Source: Puccinia triticina (taxonomy: Eukaryota > Basidiomycota > Pucciniomycetes > Pucciniales > Pucciniaceae). From it: DNA of 64,000 bases. The translations under genes and the position numbers were made by a program. The notes below the pieces were generated by a model. That model worked only from the letters and a program-made list of their open reading frames with translations, was not told where the DNA came from and searched no databases. This document shows positions 55,109 through 64,000 of this stretch, piece by piece (the first letter of the stretch is position 1; each line of letters starts with the position of its first letter). The stretch is from the NCBI RefSeq assembly GCF_026914185.1, contig NC_070569.1:4092001-4156000 (forward strand), read 5' to 3'.

Positions 55109-56567
55109 CTATTCCAATCTAGGGTAAATATCATCTCTTCTTTGATTGAGTATCGGCATAGATTTCCTCAGGTGCTCTAAAGATGACAGATCAATATCAG
55201 CCAACGCAAAACTAGTGCTCCATTGAGGATTATCTTCAATTGAAGGGGGAGGTAGAGAAGGGACGAGGTCGGGTACTTGAGCAAGCACTGTGCCCCACGG
55301 ATCGATAACCATTGCATGGCCCCACGATTGTCGCAGCGGCTTATCGATGTGCGTTCCTACCTGTGCTGCTGCAATCACATAACACTTTTTTCATGTACAC
55401 GTAAAACTTAGTTTTCTTGCCATAATCTGTCCCGTCTCTCGGATTGAGGCTGATTAGTTGAACTGTTTCTTACTTGTGTTTCGATCGCACGTGCTCGCAA
55501 TAGAGTTTCCCAATGTGAACCACCTGTTCTCATAGTGAATGCGGACTTGCAAAAAATCGACCCCCCGGTACGCTCATGAGCTTCACCATTCGATGGAAAG
55601 TTCCAAGACTATCGTGCAAATCCTTACCGGGAAAATCAGGATGTTTGCACCTCTTCGACGATGGATTAATGCTACTTCAGGGAACCTACAAATATACATT
55701 TTGTAGAATATATCAATACTCAAGTCGACTGGAGAATTGACTTTTGAAGTTTGAGAGGGTTTTTGGCTTGCTGACCTTATATCATAGCATATTAGTTGTC
55801 CCACTTGTTTTGTGGGAGATTGAGGTTGTATGAGTGAAAGAAGTTGCTCAGATTTTCTTCTTGATTGAAACAGCGCGACATGAGTCGTTATTAGTAGTGA
55901 AGTTTCTTACCATGTCCTATTGGGGTTGGAACAGGCTCCTCGATGGTCTTCCCAGGTATAATGTACTTGGACTCGTTTGCTGATGTACTATTCCCGAGGT
56001 CCTGAATAATCATGTTTAATAAAGTTTCAAAAATAGAGGGAAATTACAATACCCGCGAGTGGAATATGTGAACTAACGATGTCGAAAAGATGAAGTTTTC
56101 GGTAGGCTTGCTGAAGGATCCCATCGTTTGAGATAATTAAGCTCGTATTATGACACCTGTTTGGATCGTCTGTACTCTAAGTCGAAGAGGATCAAATTTG
56201 GGCTGAGTTGGGACCAGTACGATTTTTCTTCGTAATCTGATGCGGCTTGTAATGCGTTCACCTTTTCATGGACGCCGACGGAAACCCAACAGTTGTTTTG
56301 CTGAGCGGAGGCTTGGATGCCTTGGACAAATTGACTGTCTTTCAGAGGTTGAGCCAAGGAAGGTGATTGAGAGGCCGGTGCAATATAGTCGGATGCTTCG
56401 GGGAGGAAGACGATCTGTATAGGGTACAAATTCGAAACCCATTCACGTAGCCAAAATGTTGCGTTCTTTAAGATGCCACGACAGAAAAACAAGAAGAAGA
56501 CAGCCCACTTTAGCCCCCGCTTTAGCAGACCTGCTGATGATCGACTGGCATCTGATCAGGTTTTCTA
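55109..56567 (-). CDS. Nitrilase-superfamily amidohydrolase (Nit1/Nit2-like)
   Basis: Minus-strand exons: one ending at 56509 (start unsure), then 56414-56262, 56176-56078, 56001-55911, 55803-55776, 55685-55628, 55545-55474 and 55384-55109. From 56414 on they give 258 residues in frame. The catalytic triad of carbon-nitrogen hydrolases is visible: Glu in IVFLPEASDYI, Lys in YRKLHLFDI and Cys in GQLICYDIRFPE. Further family blocks are [34 protein letters not shown] and SWGHAMVIDPWGTVLAQ. Nit1/Nit2-like enzymes act as cytosolic or mitochondrial omega-amidases or deaminated-glutathione amidases; the exact substrate is inference. The N-terminal exon (ENLIRCQSIISRSAKAGAK) has no clear in-frame ATG, so the true start may be in an upstream exon. 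One 28-nt exon is present. Confidence 0.85.
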
Positions 56568-57273
56568 CCACGTTCCCTCGACTGTTCCGAATTAAAAGTG
56601 TGCAATGGAGATTCGGATCGATGGGAAGATATATCCAGAGATTTAAATAAATAAATATGTATCGAAGTTCTCAAATCGGCCTGGGTTTTTGTTATTTACC
56701 TGCAGAGTTGGCCAACAGCGCACAAAACCATACTGGGGATCTCGTCTCGTCTGAATCTGATGCCTTCACTGACACTCACTCGAGGATGGCATGGTTCCAA
56801 TGGGTGCTGCATCCAATTATTCCACCGTCATCTCCCGGATCTCTCTCGGATATGGGCGGAGTCCATTGATCCGTATTCAATCTACGCAACCCAATCCGAC
56901 CGCACTCGAGCTCGAAAATCGGATATGATGCCACTGGTCACTGGTCACCCAATACATAATTTTTGGTTCAGGCACATGGTTGGCTTGGCACTAAAAATGT
57001 TTATGCTGTTTATGTGGATGGCGGCAAAGCGTGGGTTGTTGTGCTGCAAATATTTACATAATTCACGTCGATCAGCATCGATCTAATTTCTACAAGCTCT
57101 CGTTTGCTCGCCGATCTTCCCCACCTCACTCACTCCCACTCGGCAGTCCGACAGTCGCACTCGCCACCCCTTGCTGGCAGGTCTATCCCCTCAGATAAAG
57201 TCTCATTCTCGCCATCAAAGAAACCGACCAAGTGTACATAAATTACATAAACATTCACTTTTGCTATCCAAAG
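56568..57273. other. Divergent promoter region between nitrilase and TMEM19-like genes
   Basis: Both neighbours start outward from this stretch. No gene recognised; an additional nitrilase 5' exon may lie here. Confidence 0.35.
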
Positions 57274-59013
57274 ATGATGTCCGGCAGCACTGCAGCTCAA
57301 GATGAGAGAATCAGCTACAGCGCATTCTATCCCAAGACCTTCCTGTTCTCACTCTTCGTCGCAGCCTACAGCCACCGCCGTCGGTCGCTCCAACTCTCGG
57401 GGGCAGTGACTGCCAACCTGATCGGCTACCTTACCCTCGCGAATCCCAACCCGATTTTCGGCGGCGCACTGCTCTCCTTCTTCACTTTGGGAACAATCGC
57501 GACGAAATATAAACAAAAGATTAAAGCGGGTCTGGTCGATGAATCCGAGCAAGACTGTGTGCCATCCGATCAGCACCATCACCATATCAGCAAGAACGAT
57601 AAGACGAACAAGCTGCAGACTGGCGGTCCATCACCCACACCAACCGGCCATCCTCGTCCCGCTGGTAGGGACTGGAAACAAGTACTCTGCAATGCCTGGT
57701 TTGGTACCCTTTGTGCACTCTCCTATGCTTTCTTCGACCCTCTTTCTAGGCATGAGCTACTACTAGGAAGCTCTTATGACAATCCGTTCGAGATTGGCCC
57801 ACTCCGAAAGGCACTAGTCTCTGCTTCTCTTGCATACTGGGCTGGCTGTGCAGGCGACACGGTCAGCAATAAAGATTTAATCCTCTGGAGTGTGTGAAAC
57901 TGGGTCATTGATTGTCTGACTCTTTTAAATACTTCAACGATCGGCGAACCATAACCGCGACATGCTCGGTTACAATTTATCCAGTTTGCAAGCGAAGTAA
58001 GTTTGATTTGACACTTTCTATGTATCCCCAAGTTATCCATCAAGTCTTTCTCCCACATCTTAGACTTCAAGTTCGGGAAGTGCACCAAAACCCACTTCAT
58101 TTTAATGTTTCTGGCAGAGTGGTAGTAGTATTTACACAGGTCCTGGACCCTGGTGGCCGGCTCCTATCTCTAGCCTTCAGCAGAGAGACTTCTTTGTTAC
58201 AATAAAAGACTTATAGGTCTCAATAGTTTGAAACCCTTGAATTATGTTCTTACCCGGTAACGATTACTTTACAGCTCGGGATTCTGTCCCGATCCAAACC
58301 GAGGCTGATCACGAATCTCAAAGAGGTGGGCCAGACAGCTTTCATCCATGCCTTCTAGTCAGTCCTTGTCTACCTGACCACCTGTCCGCAAGGACGGTGA
58401 GAAGGTTTTCCTTTTATGAGCACCTTCTTGACCATATCTATTTTCATATTTCAGGTACCAGCCGGGACTAACGGAGCGGTGAGCATTCTGGGCCTAGTGT
58501 TTTCAGCCCTGGGGGGTCTCTTGGTGGGGGGAGTCAGTTCGTTCGTCGGCGAACAACACCAGTCGAGACGATCGATGATCGTGAGCTGCGGCATCTTTGG
58601 CTTGTTTTGCTCGATGGTAAAGCTGGCTCGGTTGACTTCTCTTCTAGATCGACCCCCGAGCTGATCTCAATTTTAAACCAATCCTTTCTCCTCTGCCTTC
58701 AACCAAACTCGTTCTCAGGTCGACTCGGTCTTGGGCGCCACCTTGCAACAGACCGTCTATTCCAAGAACGAGAGGAGAGTGGTTGCAAAGTCCAAAGTTG
58801 AACTAGGCGGTAGTCGGGAAATCGTGGTGATCTGTGGAATCGATTTACTTACCAACAATCAAGTCAGTAATTTTCTCCTGCAGCCCACTTGGCGTCATCA
58901 CTTTGCGTAAGGGTCTCATCCACCATCATTTTTTTGGTTAGGTCAACTTGATATCTTCAACCGCTACTGGGCTTTTAGCTGGTTTACTATCTTACTATTC
59001 TATTATCCCTTGA
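57274..59013 (+). CDS. TMEM19/DUF92-family membrane protein
   Basis: Exons 57274-57861, 57985-57996, 58275-58325, 58455-58616, 58719-58862 and 58942-59013 encode 342 residues, and every junction is phase 0. Family blocks are SLQLSGAVTANLIGYLTL, FFTLGTIATKYKQKIKAG, QVLCNAWFGTLCALSY, GDT-FASELGILSRSKPRLIT, VPAGTNGAVSILGLVFSALGG, DSVLGATLQQTVYS and a C-terminal hydrophobic span. The protein is multi-spanning and resembles the TMEM19/VTE6 group; plant VTE6 is a phytyl-phosphate kinase, but the fungal role is unknown. The second exon is a 12-nt microexon coding only FASE, demanded by the conserved block. A His-rich linker near residues 95-110 is variable. Without the microexon and its flanking introns, the frame closes at 57897. 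Confidence 0.85.
57985..57996 (+). other. 12-nt microexon (FASE) of the TMEM19-like gene
   Basis: TTTGCAAGCGAA lies between ATTTATCCAG and GTAAGTTTG, an acceptor and a strong donor. Its four residues complete the family block GDT[FW]ASELGIL. Automatic gene finders would probably miss it. Confidence 0.75.
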
Positions 59014-60833
59014 GCCAACCCTTCACATACCCATGAGCTCAAGACACCAGTACCCAGAATCGAGACCGAGCGCCGATCATTTGCCTCATCACATTACACT
59101 CGTCGATACTGCTTACAAACAACAACTATCTGGGTCATCCCAAAAAACAATCGTCAAGCAATTACTGACTATCAACACGACGATCAGAAGGAATTGGGCG
59201 TCTCAAGTGATGGTGTTTGTGGCGAAACTTGTTGATAGATAAATCCAAAAGATCATGTAGCATATCAAATAGGAAACAACACCCTGATATCTAGTATAGT
59301 GTATCAAGCGCGTCTGGTTACATGCCCCAGTCACTCTCGGCCGAGCGCCGCCGAGGGTTTGGTGCCCAGGATGCCACAGCACCCCTCTGGATGACTGGTT
59401 GGTGCCATTCATTGAGAGGATTCATCCCTCTCAATGATGGGTGCAGACCGGTGTAGGACTCCAGGGATGGATGGGTAATCAAATTTCCTTTGAGGGGGAA
59501 ATGAATTGTATGATAGGTTGAAAGGCTATGACAATTTACGGTATGGAGCTCCTACAGTGTCAGACCGTAGGCAGCACTGTGAGGGGATGGTGCTGGGAAG
59601 CTGCCCTTGTGGCGGTCCATTGAATCAAGCAGAAATCAGCAATCAAATCTGGATAGCGGAGTGGTGGGGAATCTGTTGAGAAAAGCAAGGGGGATGGATA
59701 CCCTTGGTGGTTGTGTTTAAGAGGAGAAAGAATCAAGAGTGCGGAGTCAAGTCCGCAACAAAGAGTGGAGCGGGATAAACAAGGTTTGAGGATCAGGGAA
59801 TGCGTGCGGAGTAAGTGGAGTCAGCCAGAAATGGGATCAGGATTGCAGAATAAGGCTCAGAAAAACTCCGGAGAGGGATCAAGAATGCTCAGAAAATGAT
59901 GGTCTTCCCCTTGGATCAGGATGGAATTGCATAGGGGACTCGTCCAAGCTCAGTGGAGCCTGAACTTATAGTCTAAGATGAGCGGTGTGCGCCTTACCCT
60001 TGTGTCCAATGCACGTCCGCCGCTATGACAACAACAACAACAACAATACACTAGACGCTCCGCAACAACAACTAAAGAGATCAACAACAACCGCTAAAGA
60101 GATCAACAACAAGAAAAGGAACAAAAGGTGGGAAAGGATAGTAGAGAAAGGAAAGCCATTGGACAGGAGAGAATGAGAGTAAAGCAAAACAGAGAAGGAA
60201 AGAGAAAGAAAAGAATGTAGGCTGTAGCTCCAAAATCCAACTAAATAACCAAGAGTCTTGTAATCAATATTTAAGAAAATGTGGCAGATTCCAAGATAGC
60301 TCTTAATTTTATATAGTAATCTCTATCAGAGCTAGATATCTAATTCAATGCAGTTTTGGACCTGTTACAACTATGGATAACGTGGTTGTTTGGAAAAGTT
60401 TTTGTACTGTTGTTGATGTTTAATTTTCACTACTACTTCTACTACTTCTACTACTTCTACTACTTCTACTACTACTACTATTAACATGCTAATAAGGAGA
60501 ATGGTTTGTTGGTTGGTTTTTAGTTTTACTACTGCACTAGAAATTTAACATAATAAACTCTATGCTACTCAAAATTACTACTTCTAAACTACTAGCACTG
60601 CTAAACTACTATATATGACCAGACCTCTGTAGGTTAATGATGGAAAAGAGACACTATGGGGGGGAGAAGAGCTCATTTTATATTGAAGAGTGAGTGACTT
60701 TAGCTTCAGGGGAACATGTGTGAGGGAATTTAGCTGCAGGGGATCAGCTGCACAGCATATGTACACCTGTACTGCACAGTCACACAAACAATGAGAGAAT
60801 TACGCTACAGTGACACTCTTGTACACCTTATCT
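59014..60833. other. Gene-free stretch with microsatellites
   Basis: No gene recognised. It contains CATTGAGAGGATTCATCCCTCTCAATG, a foldback at about 59408-59436 that recalls words inside MITE copy a; a CAACAACAACAACAACA run at 60028-60046; and a TACTACTTC array at about 60430-60482. Confidence 0.45.
60430..60482 (+). repeat. (CTACTT)/(CTA) microsatellite
   Basis: A run of ACTACTTCT units that passes into CTA triplets. Confidence 0.8.
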
Positions 60834-61674
60834 CAAGGGTGCAACAACTACAATAAACTAAATTAGCTCCCCTAAAACTAAATTGTAGCTGATACCCACT
60901 GAATTTTGGGGCTATTAGCTAGAGCTGTAGTGGGGAGCCACTAAATCACACTAGAGATGGCCCCTGTGAACCCAGGTACCTGTTTGGATGTGGGTACCCG
61001 CACGCTTTTTTGCCAAATGTTTGACACCCGCACCCGCACCGCCTGGGGCAGTCAGAGCGGGTACCTGCAGTTACCCGCCCCTCAAAATTGACCAGAAGGA
61101 ATATTACTTCCAGTCCTGTAACCCCTTTGACCAGAAGGATTCCTTCCAGTCAAAGAGGTTTAACCTCTTCAACTGGAAGGAACCCTTCTGGTTGAAGTGG
61201 TTTTGTAACCTCTTCAACTGGAAGGCCTTTCCAGTCAAAGGGGTTACAGAACCTCTTTGACCAGAAGGAAGGCCTCCCCAGTCCTTCCAGTCGTTGTGGC
61301 AGCCGCCACCTGCCCAAACAAGAGCGGGTACCCGCTTGATTTCTCCCAGAAATCCAGCATCCGCACACACTGGCAGGTACCCACCAACCATGGGCGGGTA
61401 CCTGCCAGCAGATAGCAGGTACCCGCGACGGGTTTGTTGGGGCCATCTCTAAATCACACTAACATTAAAATACAGTAAACTACAGCTAATTAGTAGGTTA
61501 CTCCGGCTAATTAGAGCCCCTAAAACTAAAACTACACTTTTTATTCAAAAATTATTTAGCTGGAGCTGTAGCTCAGCAGGCAGTGCAGCTAAAAATAGTT
61601 TAGTGGCACAAACTATAGTTTTCAGCTAAATTAATTTAGTGCACACTAAATGTAGTGTAGTTGTTGCACTCTTG
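60834..61674. mobile_element. hAT-like MITE hosting a nested element
   Basis: The left end CAAGGGTGCAACAACTACA and the inverted right end TGTAGTTGTTGCACTCTTG match at 18 of 19. CAAGG fits the hAT end rule. The direct repeat CTTATCT flanks both sides (60827-60833, 61675-61681); an eighth base differs. Interior words (CTAAATTAG, CCCCTAAAACTAAA, AGCTGTAG) occur in both orientations. Copy c is inserted within it. Confidence 0.65.
60952..61451. mobile_element. Palindromic hAT-type MITE, copy c, nested
   Basis: The ends are TAGAGATGGCCCC and GGGGCCATCTCTA, with a perfect 8-bp duplication AATCACAC (60944-60951 and 61452-61459). Subterminal GGTACC modules include GCTTTTTTGCCAAATG and CACCCGCACCGCC, as in copies a and b. 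The centre is an array of CCTCTTCAACTGGAAGG and CTTTGACCAGAAGG words in both orientations. No coding capacity. Confidence 0.8.
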
Positions 61675-63735
61675 CTTATCTGCCTGCATATATTGCACTG
61701 CCTGATGCCATGTGTGGCTATTTAACCAATCCACCTTTCACAGCCTTCAGAATGTGTTGCTATGTAACCAGGCCACCTTCCATGCACTCTGCACCTAACT
61801 GGAATATTCCTTCTTTCCAGGATTTGGGGGTCAAAGCCTCTCTCTGATCCTCCTTCCTCCTTCCTTCCTCCTTCCCTGTCCTTGTGTCTCCATCATGTAT
61901 TCTTCCATCTAATCCGCCATGGTGACCAAAAGGGTGTATGTATGTAAATGTTGTAACTGTTGTGTAAGCTGGATCATCCTTGTGTAGGGTTTCACATGTA
62001 TGTAACTGTACTATCACAATCTTTGCATATGTGCTTTTGGCATTGCAACAGACACAGCCTACATCCCCCCCTCCCCCAACTTGATGCTGTCCGCAGCATT
62101 CCTGTTGCAATGCCAAAAAGACCTGCACCGCCACTCAAAAACTGAAAGAATTTCCAATAATAACATCCATCTTTGTTGTGATCTAATCCTTGCTGAGTCT
62201 GTATGTATACACCAAAGGGTTAATTGCTGTTCTATATTGTAACACCAATGCAGACTCCAGATACCAACCACGTCCAAGTCCAAGGACCTCCATATTTACA
62301 CCATATTCCGCTTCCTCTATATCCGGATTTTTCTAAAGAAAAAGCTAGTTGATATACTCCCGCCAGGCTTGTTGAAAATCTCTATTGTAAGTAAATTTCT
62401 GGAAATCCTCTCATCCTTTCCCCATTGACAAAGTACCCTTATTATTCTTCAAAAAGGCAAACCCTGGAAATCTCAATTGTTGTTAACCCCCCTAATGGAA
62501 AAATGATGTTTTGCAATTGTAGGTGATTGAAGTTGTTTATTCTTAGGGTATTGCACCACATATGACTCAACCTGTTAGATATATATCTCAAAAACTTCTG
62601 AACATTCAGAATTCAAAAGCACAAATACATGAGCTACTGTGACAGAGTAGACAGTTGAGCTGGTCACTTGGGTGCTGCAGCGGTGCAGCCACCTTGTCCT
62701 CCAGTTTTGCCAATAATGACAGTTAGTTTGGACTTTTTTGGGTGACCAGAGAAATTCACTGCCCAGTGGGTGCTCTAAAATTTTTGGCATCCATTTTGGC
62801 TGCTTTTGGGCCAAGGAAGACTTGCAGGATACCAATTTTTTTCTTGCAGTGTCTCAGGGAGCTGATGAGACAGGTTGAACAAGAATTGCACATTTGCTAC
62901 CTCTGGTGGGAATTGAATTTTTAAAAAATATTGTTAAGTGTTTGAATTTACTTGCTGGTCAAGGCCCAACATGAACCAGGCTGATGAAATTGAGGGGATC
63001 CCAATGCAGAAAAACCATTTATGAGCTGTTTATATTACAAAAAGGATTATTCTTTTTGAAGGAGGGAAAAAGACAAGGCAATAACAATTAGTTATATGCA
63101 ACAAGAAAGTATATAGCATTATAAGGAAATTTATCACAGTTTTATACAAAGTGAAGAGAGGATAAGAGGCCGAGAAAGAAGAGAAAAGAGAGATGAAGAA
63201 GAGAAGAGGAGCACCTGGTATCTAAAAACCTATTTAGAGAGGAGATCTTTTGTGAAGGTTATATAAAAGATGAGAAATCAATATATGATTAACAACAAAA
63301 GAACAAAAGTACCTCTATAAAGAATTATTAAGTATATAGATATATATGTGTGTGTGTGTGAAAAGCTTCCCGAAACCGTCTAAGATACTAAGATTAAAGA
63401 AACGGTATAAGGACAAACCACAAAGTAAAGAATCTGTTGCTGGTAGAGGAGTAAGGAAGATGTCGAAGTAAGAGAAGACAGCCCATATATGTATATATAT
63501 ATATATATATATGTAAATTTTTGAAGATCTAAAAAAGAGTTATGGACATTATAAGCTAAGATAGTCATGCAATTGGCAGTAGTAGAAGTGGGAGTCGTAG
63601 AAAAAGGCATGAAAGTGGGAGGGGGAAATCGACGAGATAGCCGATGGAAGGTAAGATTGTCCGGCAGAAGAAGTAAATGCGCTGTGCAGGAGAGAGAAGA
63701 TATATGCAATGAAAGGAGGGAGAAGGGGGTGTGGT
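61675..63735. other. Gene-free stretch
   Basis: No gene recognised. A strong hairpin lies at 62032-62119: TTTTGGCATTGCAACAG pairs with CTGTTGCAATGCCAAAA, with a loop of about 50 bases. Microsatellites: TATATGTGTGTGTG near 63341-63360 and a TA run near 63485-63512. Confidence 0.4.
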
Positions 63736-64000
63736 TCAGAACAAGCCGGCGGCATTGGACGCGAGTCCGAACGATTCCAGCGCATGTAGGAGCACGTTAG
63801 GCTGGATCTTAACGGCGTCGCCGAGGGCCAACAGAACGTCATAGATGGGGCCGAGGGAGCGTAACTCGAGGCTCGAGATGACGTTTTCGATCCGGATCAC
63901 CTGGTTCTCGAGGATCGCGGCGAGCTCTTCGTCGGTGGACTCCAGCCGGATCGGGTAGGTCAGCAGATGGCCGTTCAGGAGCTTCGATTTCGGCCGCTTC
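63736..64000 (-). CDS. 3' end of a minus-strand gene, runs off the window
   Basis: Reading the minus strand from the window edge gives an uninterrupted 87-residue C-terminus ending SNAAGLF and a TGA at 63738-63736. The local GC content and third-position bias are much higher than in the surroundings, as expected for a well-expressed gene. Coherent text includes LLTYPIRLESTDEELAAI, NVISSLELRSLGPIYDVL and KIQPNVLLHALESFGL. Family not identified. No start codon lies inside the window. Confidence 0.6.
   Translation of the reverse strand, partial: KRPKSKLLNGHLLTYPIRLESTDEELAAILENQVIRIENVISSLELRSLGPIYDVLLALGDAVKIQPNVLLHALESFGLASNAAGLF

Noticed and set aside
59408..59436. Possible fifth hAT-type MITE from the CATTGAGAGG foldback
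   Set aside because: It shares words with the interior of copy a but has no TAGRGA ends or target duplication nearby.

Overview
The window looks like a chromosomal segment of a basidiomycete fungus, most likely a rust (Pucciniales). The grounds are spliced genes with many short GT-AG introns (about 50-110 nt), a tRNA-Ser gene with a 15-nt intron, fungal housekeeping genes, small secreted-protein genes, and a very heavy load of nested DNA transposons and a Ty3-type LTR element. The rust assignment is inference. No bacterial-style operons, rRNA or CRISPR are present.

Layout. 1-8.9 kb: gene-free, with two CACTA-like non-autonomous elements (3709-4682, 5570-7019) and a palindromic hAT-type element with an 8-bp target duplication (7283-8285). 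9.0-11.7 kb: seven-exon BRAP2/ETP1 ubiquitin ligase. 12-15 kb: a TA-flanked MITE, the first of two paralogous secreted-peptide genes (12907-13147), a repeat-rich element and a decayed gene. 15.6-19.3 kb: minus-strand Tnp2/Plavaka-like transposase gene with one in-frame stop. 19.8-22.4 kb: broken multi-exon gene of unknown function. 23.1-24.2 kb: small spliced gene followed by a palindromic hAT-type element that itself carries a nested MITE. 24.6-40.3 kb: one hAT transposon, opened by a complete 10.7-kb LTR retrotransposon (26666-37359) and by a foldback MITE, with a tRNA-like sequence inside.

41.1-42.0 kb: another palindromic hAT-type element. 43.8-45.5 kb: decayed Helitron with a recognisable 3' hairpin and CTAG end. 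46.0-46.7 kb: second copy of the secreted-peptide gene. 47.4 kb: tRNA-Ser(CGA). 48.8-59.0 kb is the gene-rich part: SUR7/PalI-like membrane protein, a secreted protein, complex I ESSS subunit (NDUFB11 type), a Harbinger-like MITE, nitrilase, and a TMEM19/DUF92 protein with a 12-nt microexon. 60.8-61.7 kb: a hAT-like element with a second one nested inside. The window ends in the 3' part of a minus-strand gene.

Two signals stand out. (1) At least four hAT-type non-autonomous elements have TAGRGAT ends and 8-bp target duplications. The rest of each element's terminal repeat, and its interior of inverted-repeat words, is private to that copy. (2) The LTR element joins its Gag-protease and Pol frames by an apparent -1 frameshift at T TTT TTA, carries a second polypurine tract inside pol, and encodes an antisense three-exon gene between pol and the 3' LTR. 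All exon joins were inferred by reading splice signals and frames by eye; no alignment or transcript data were used.
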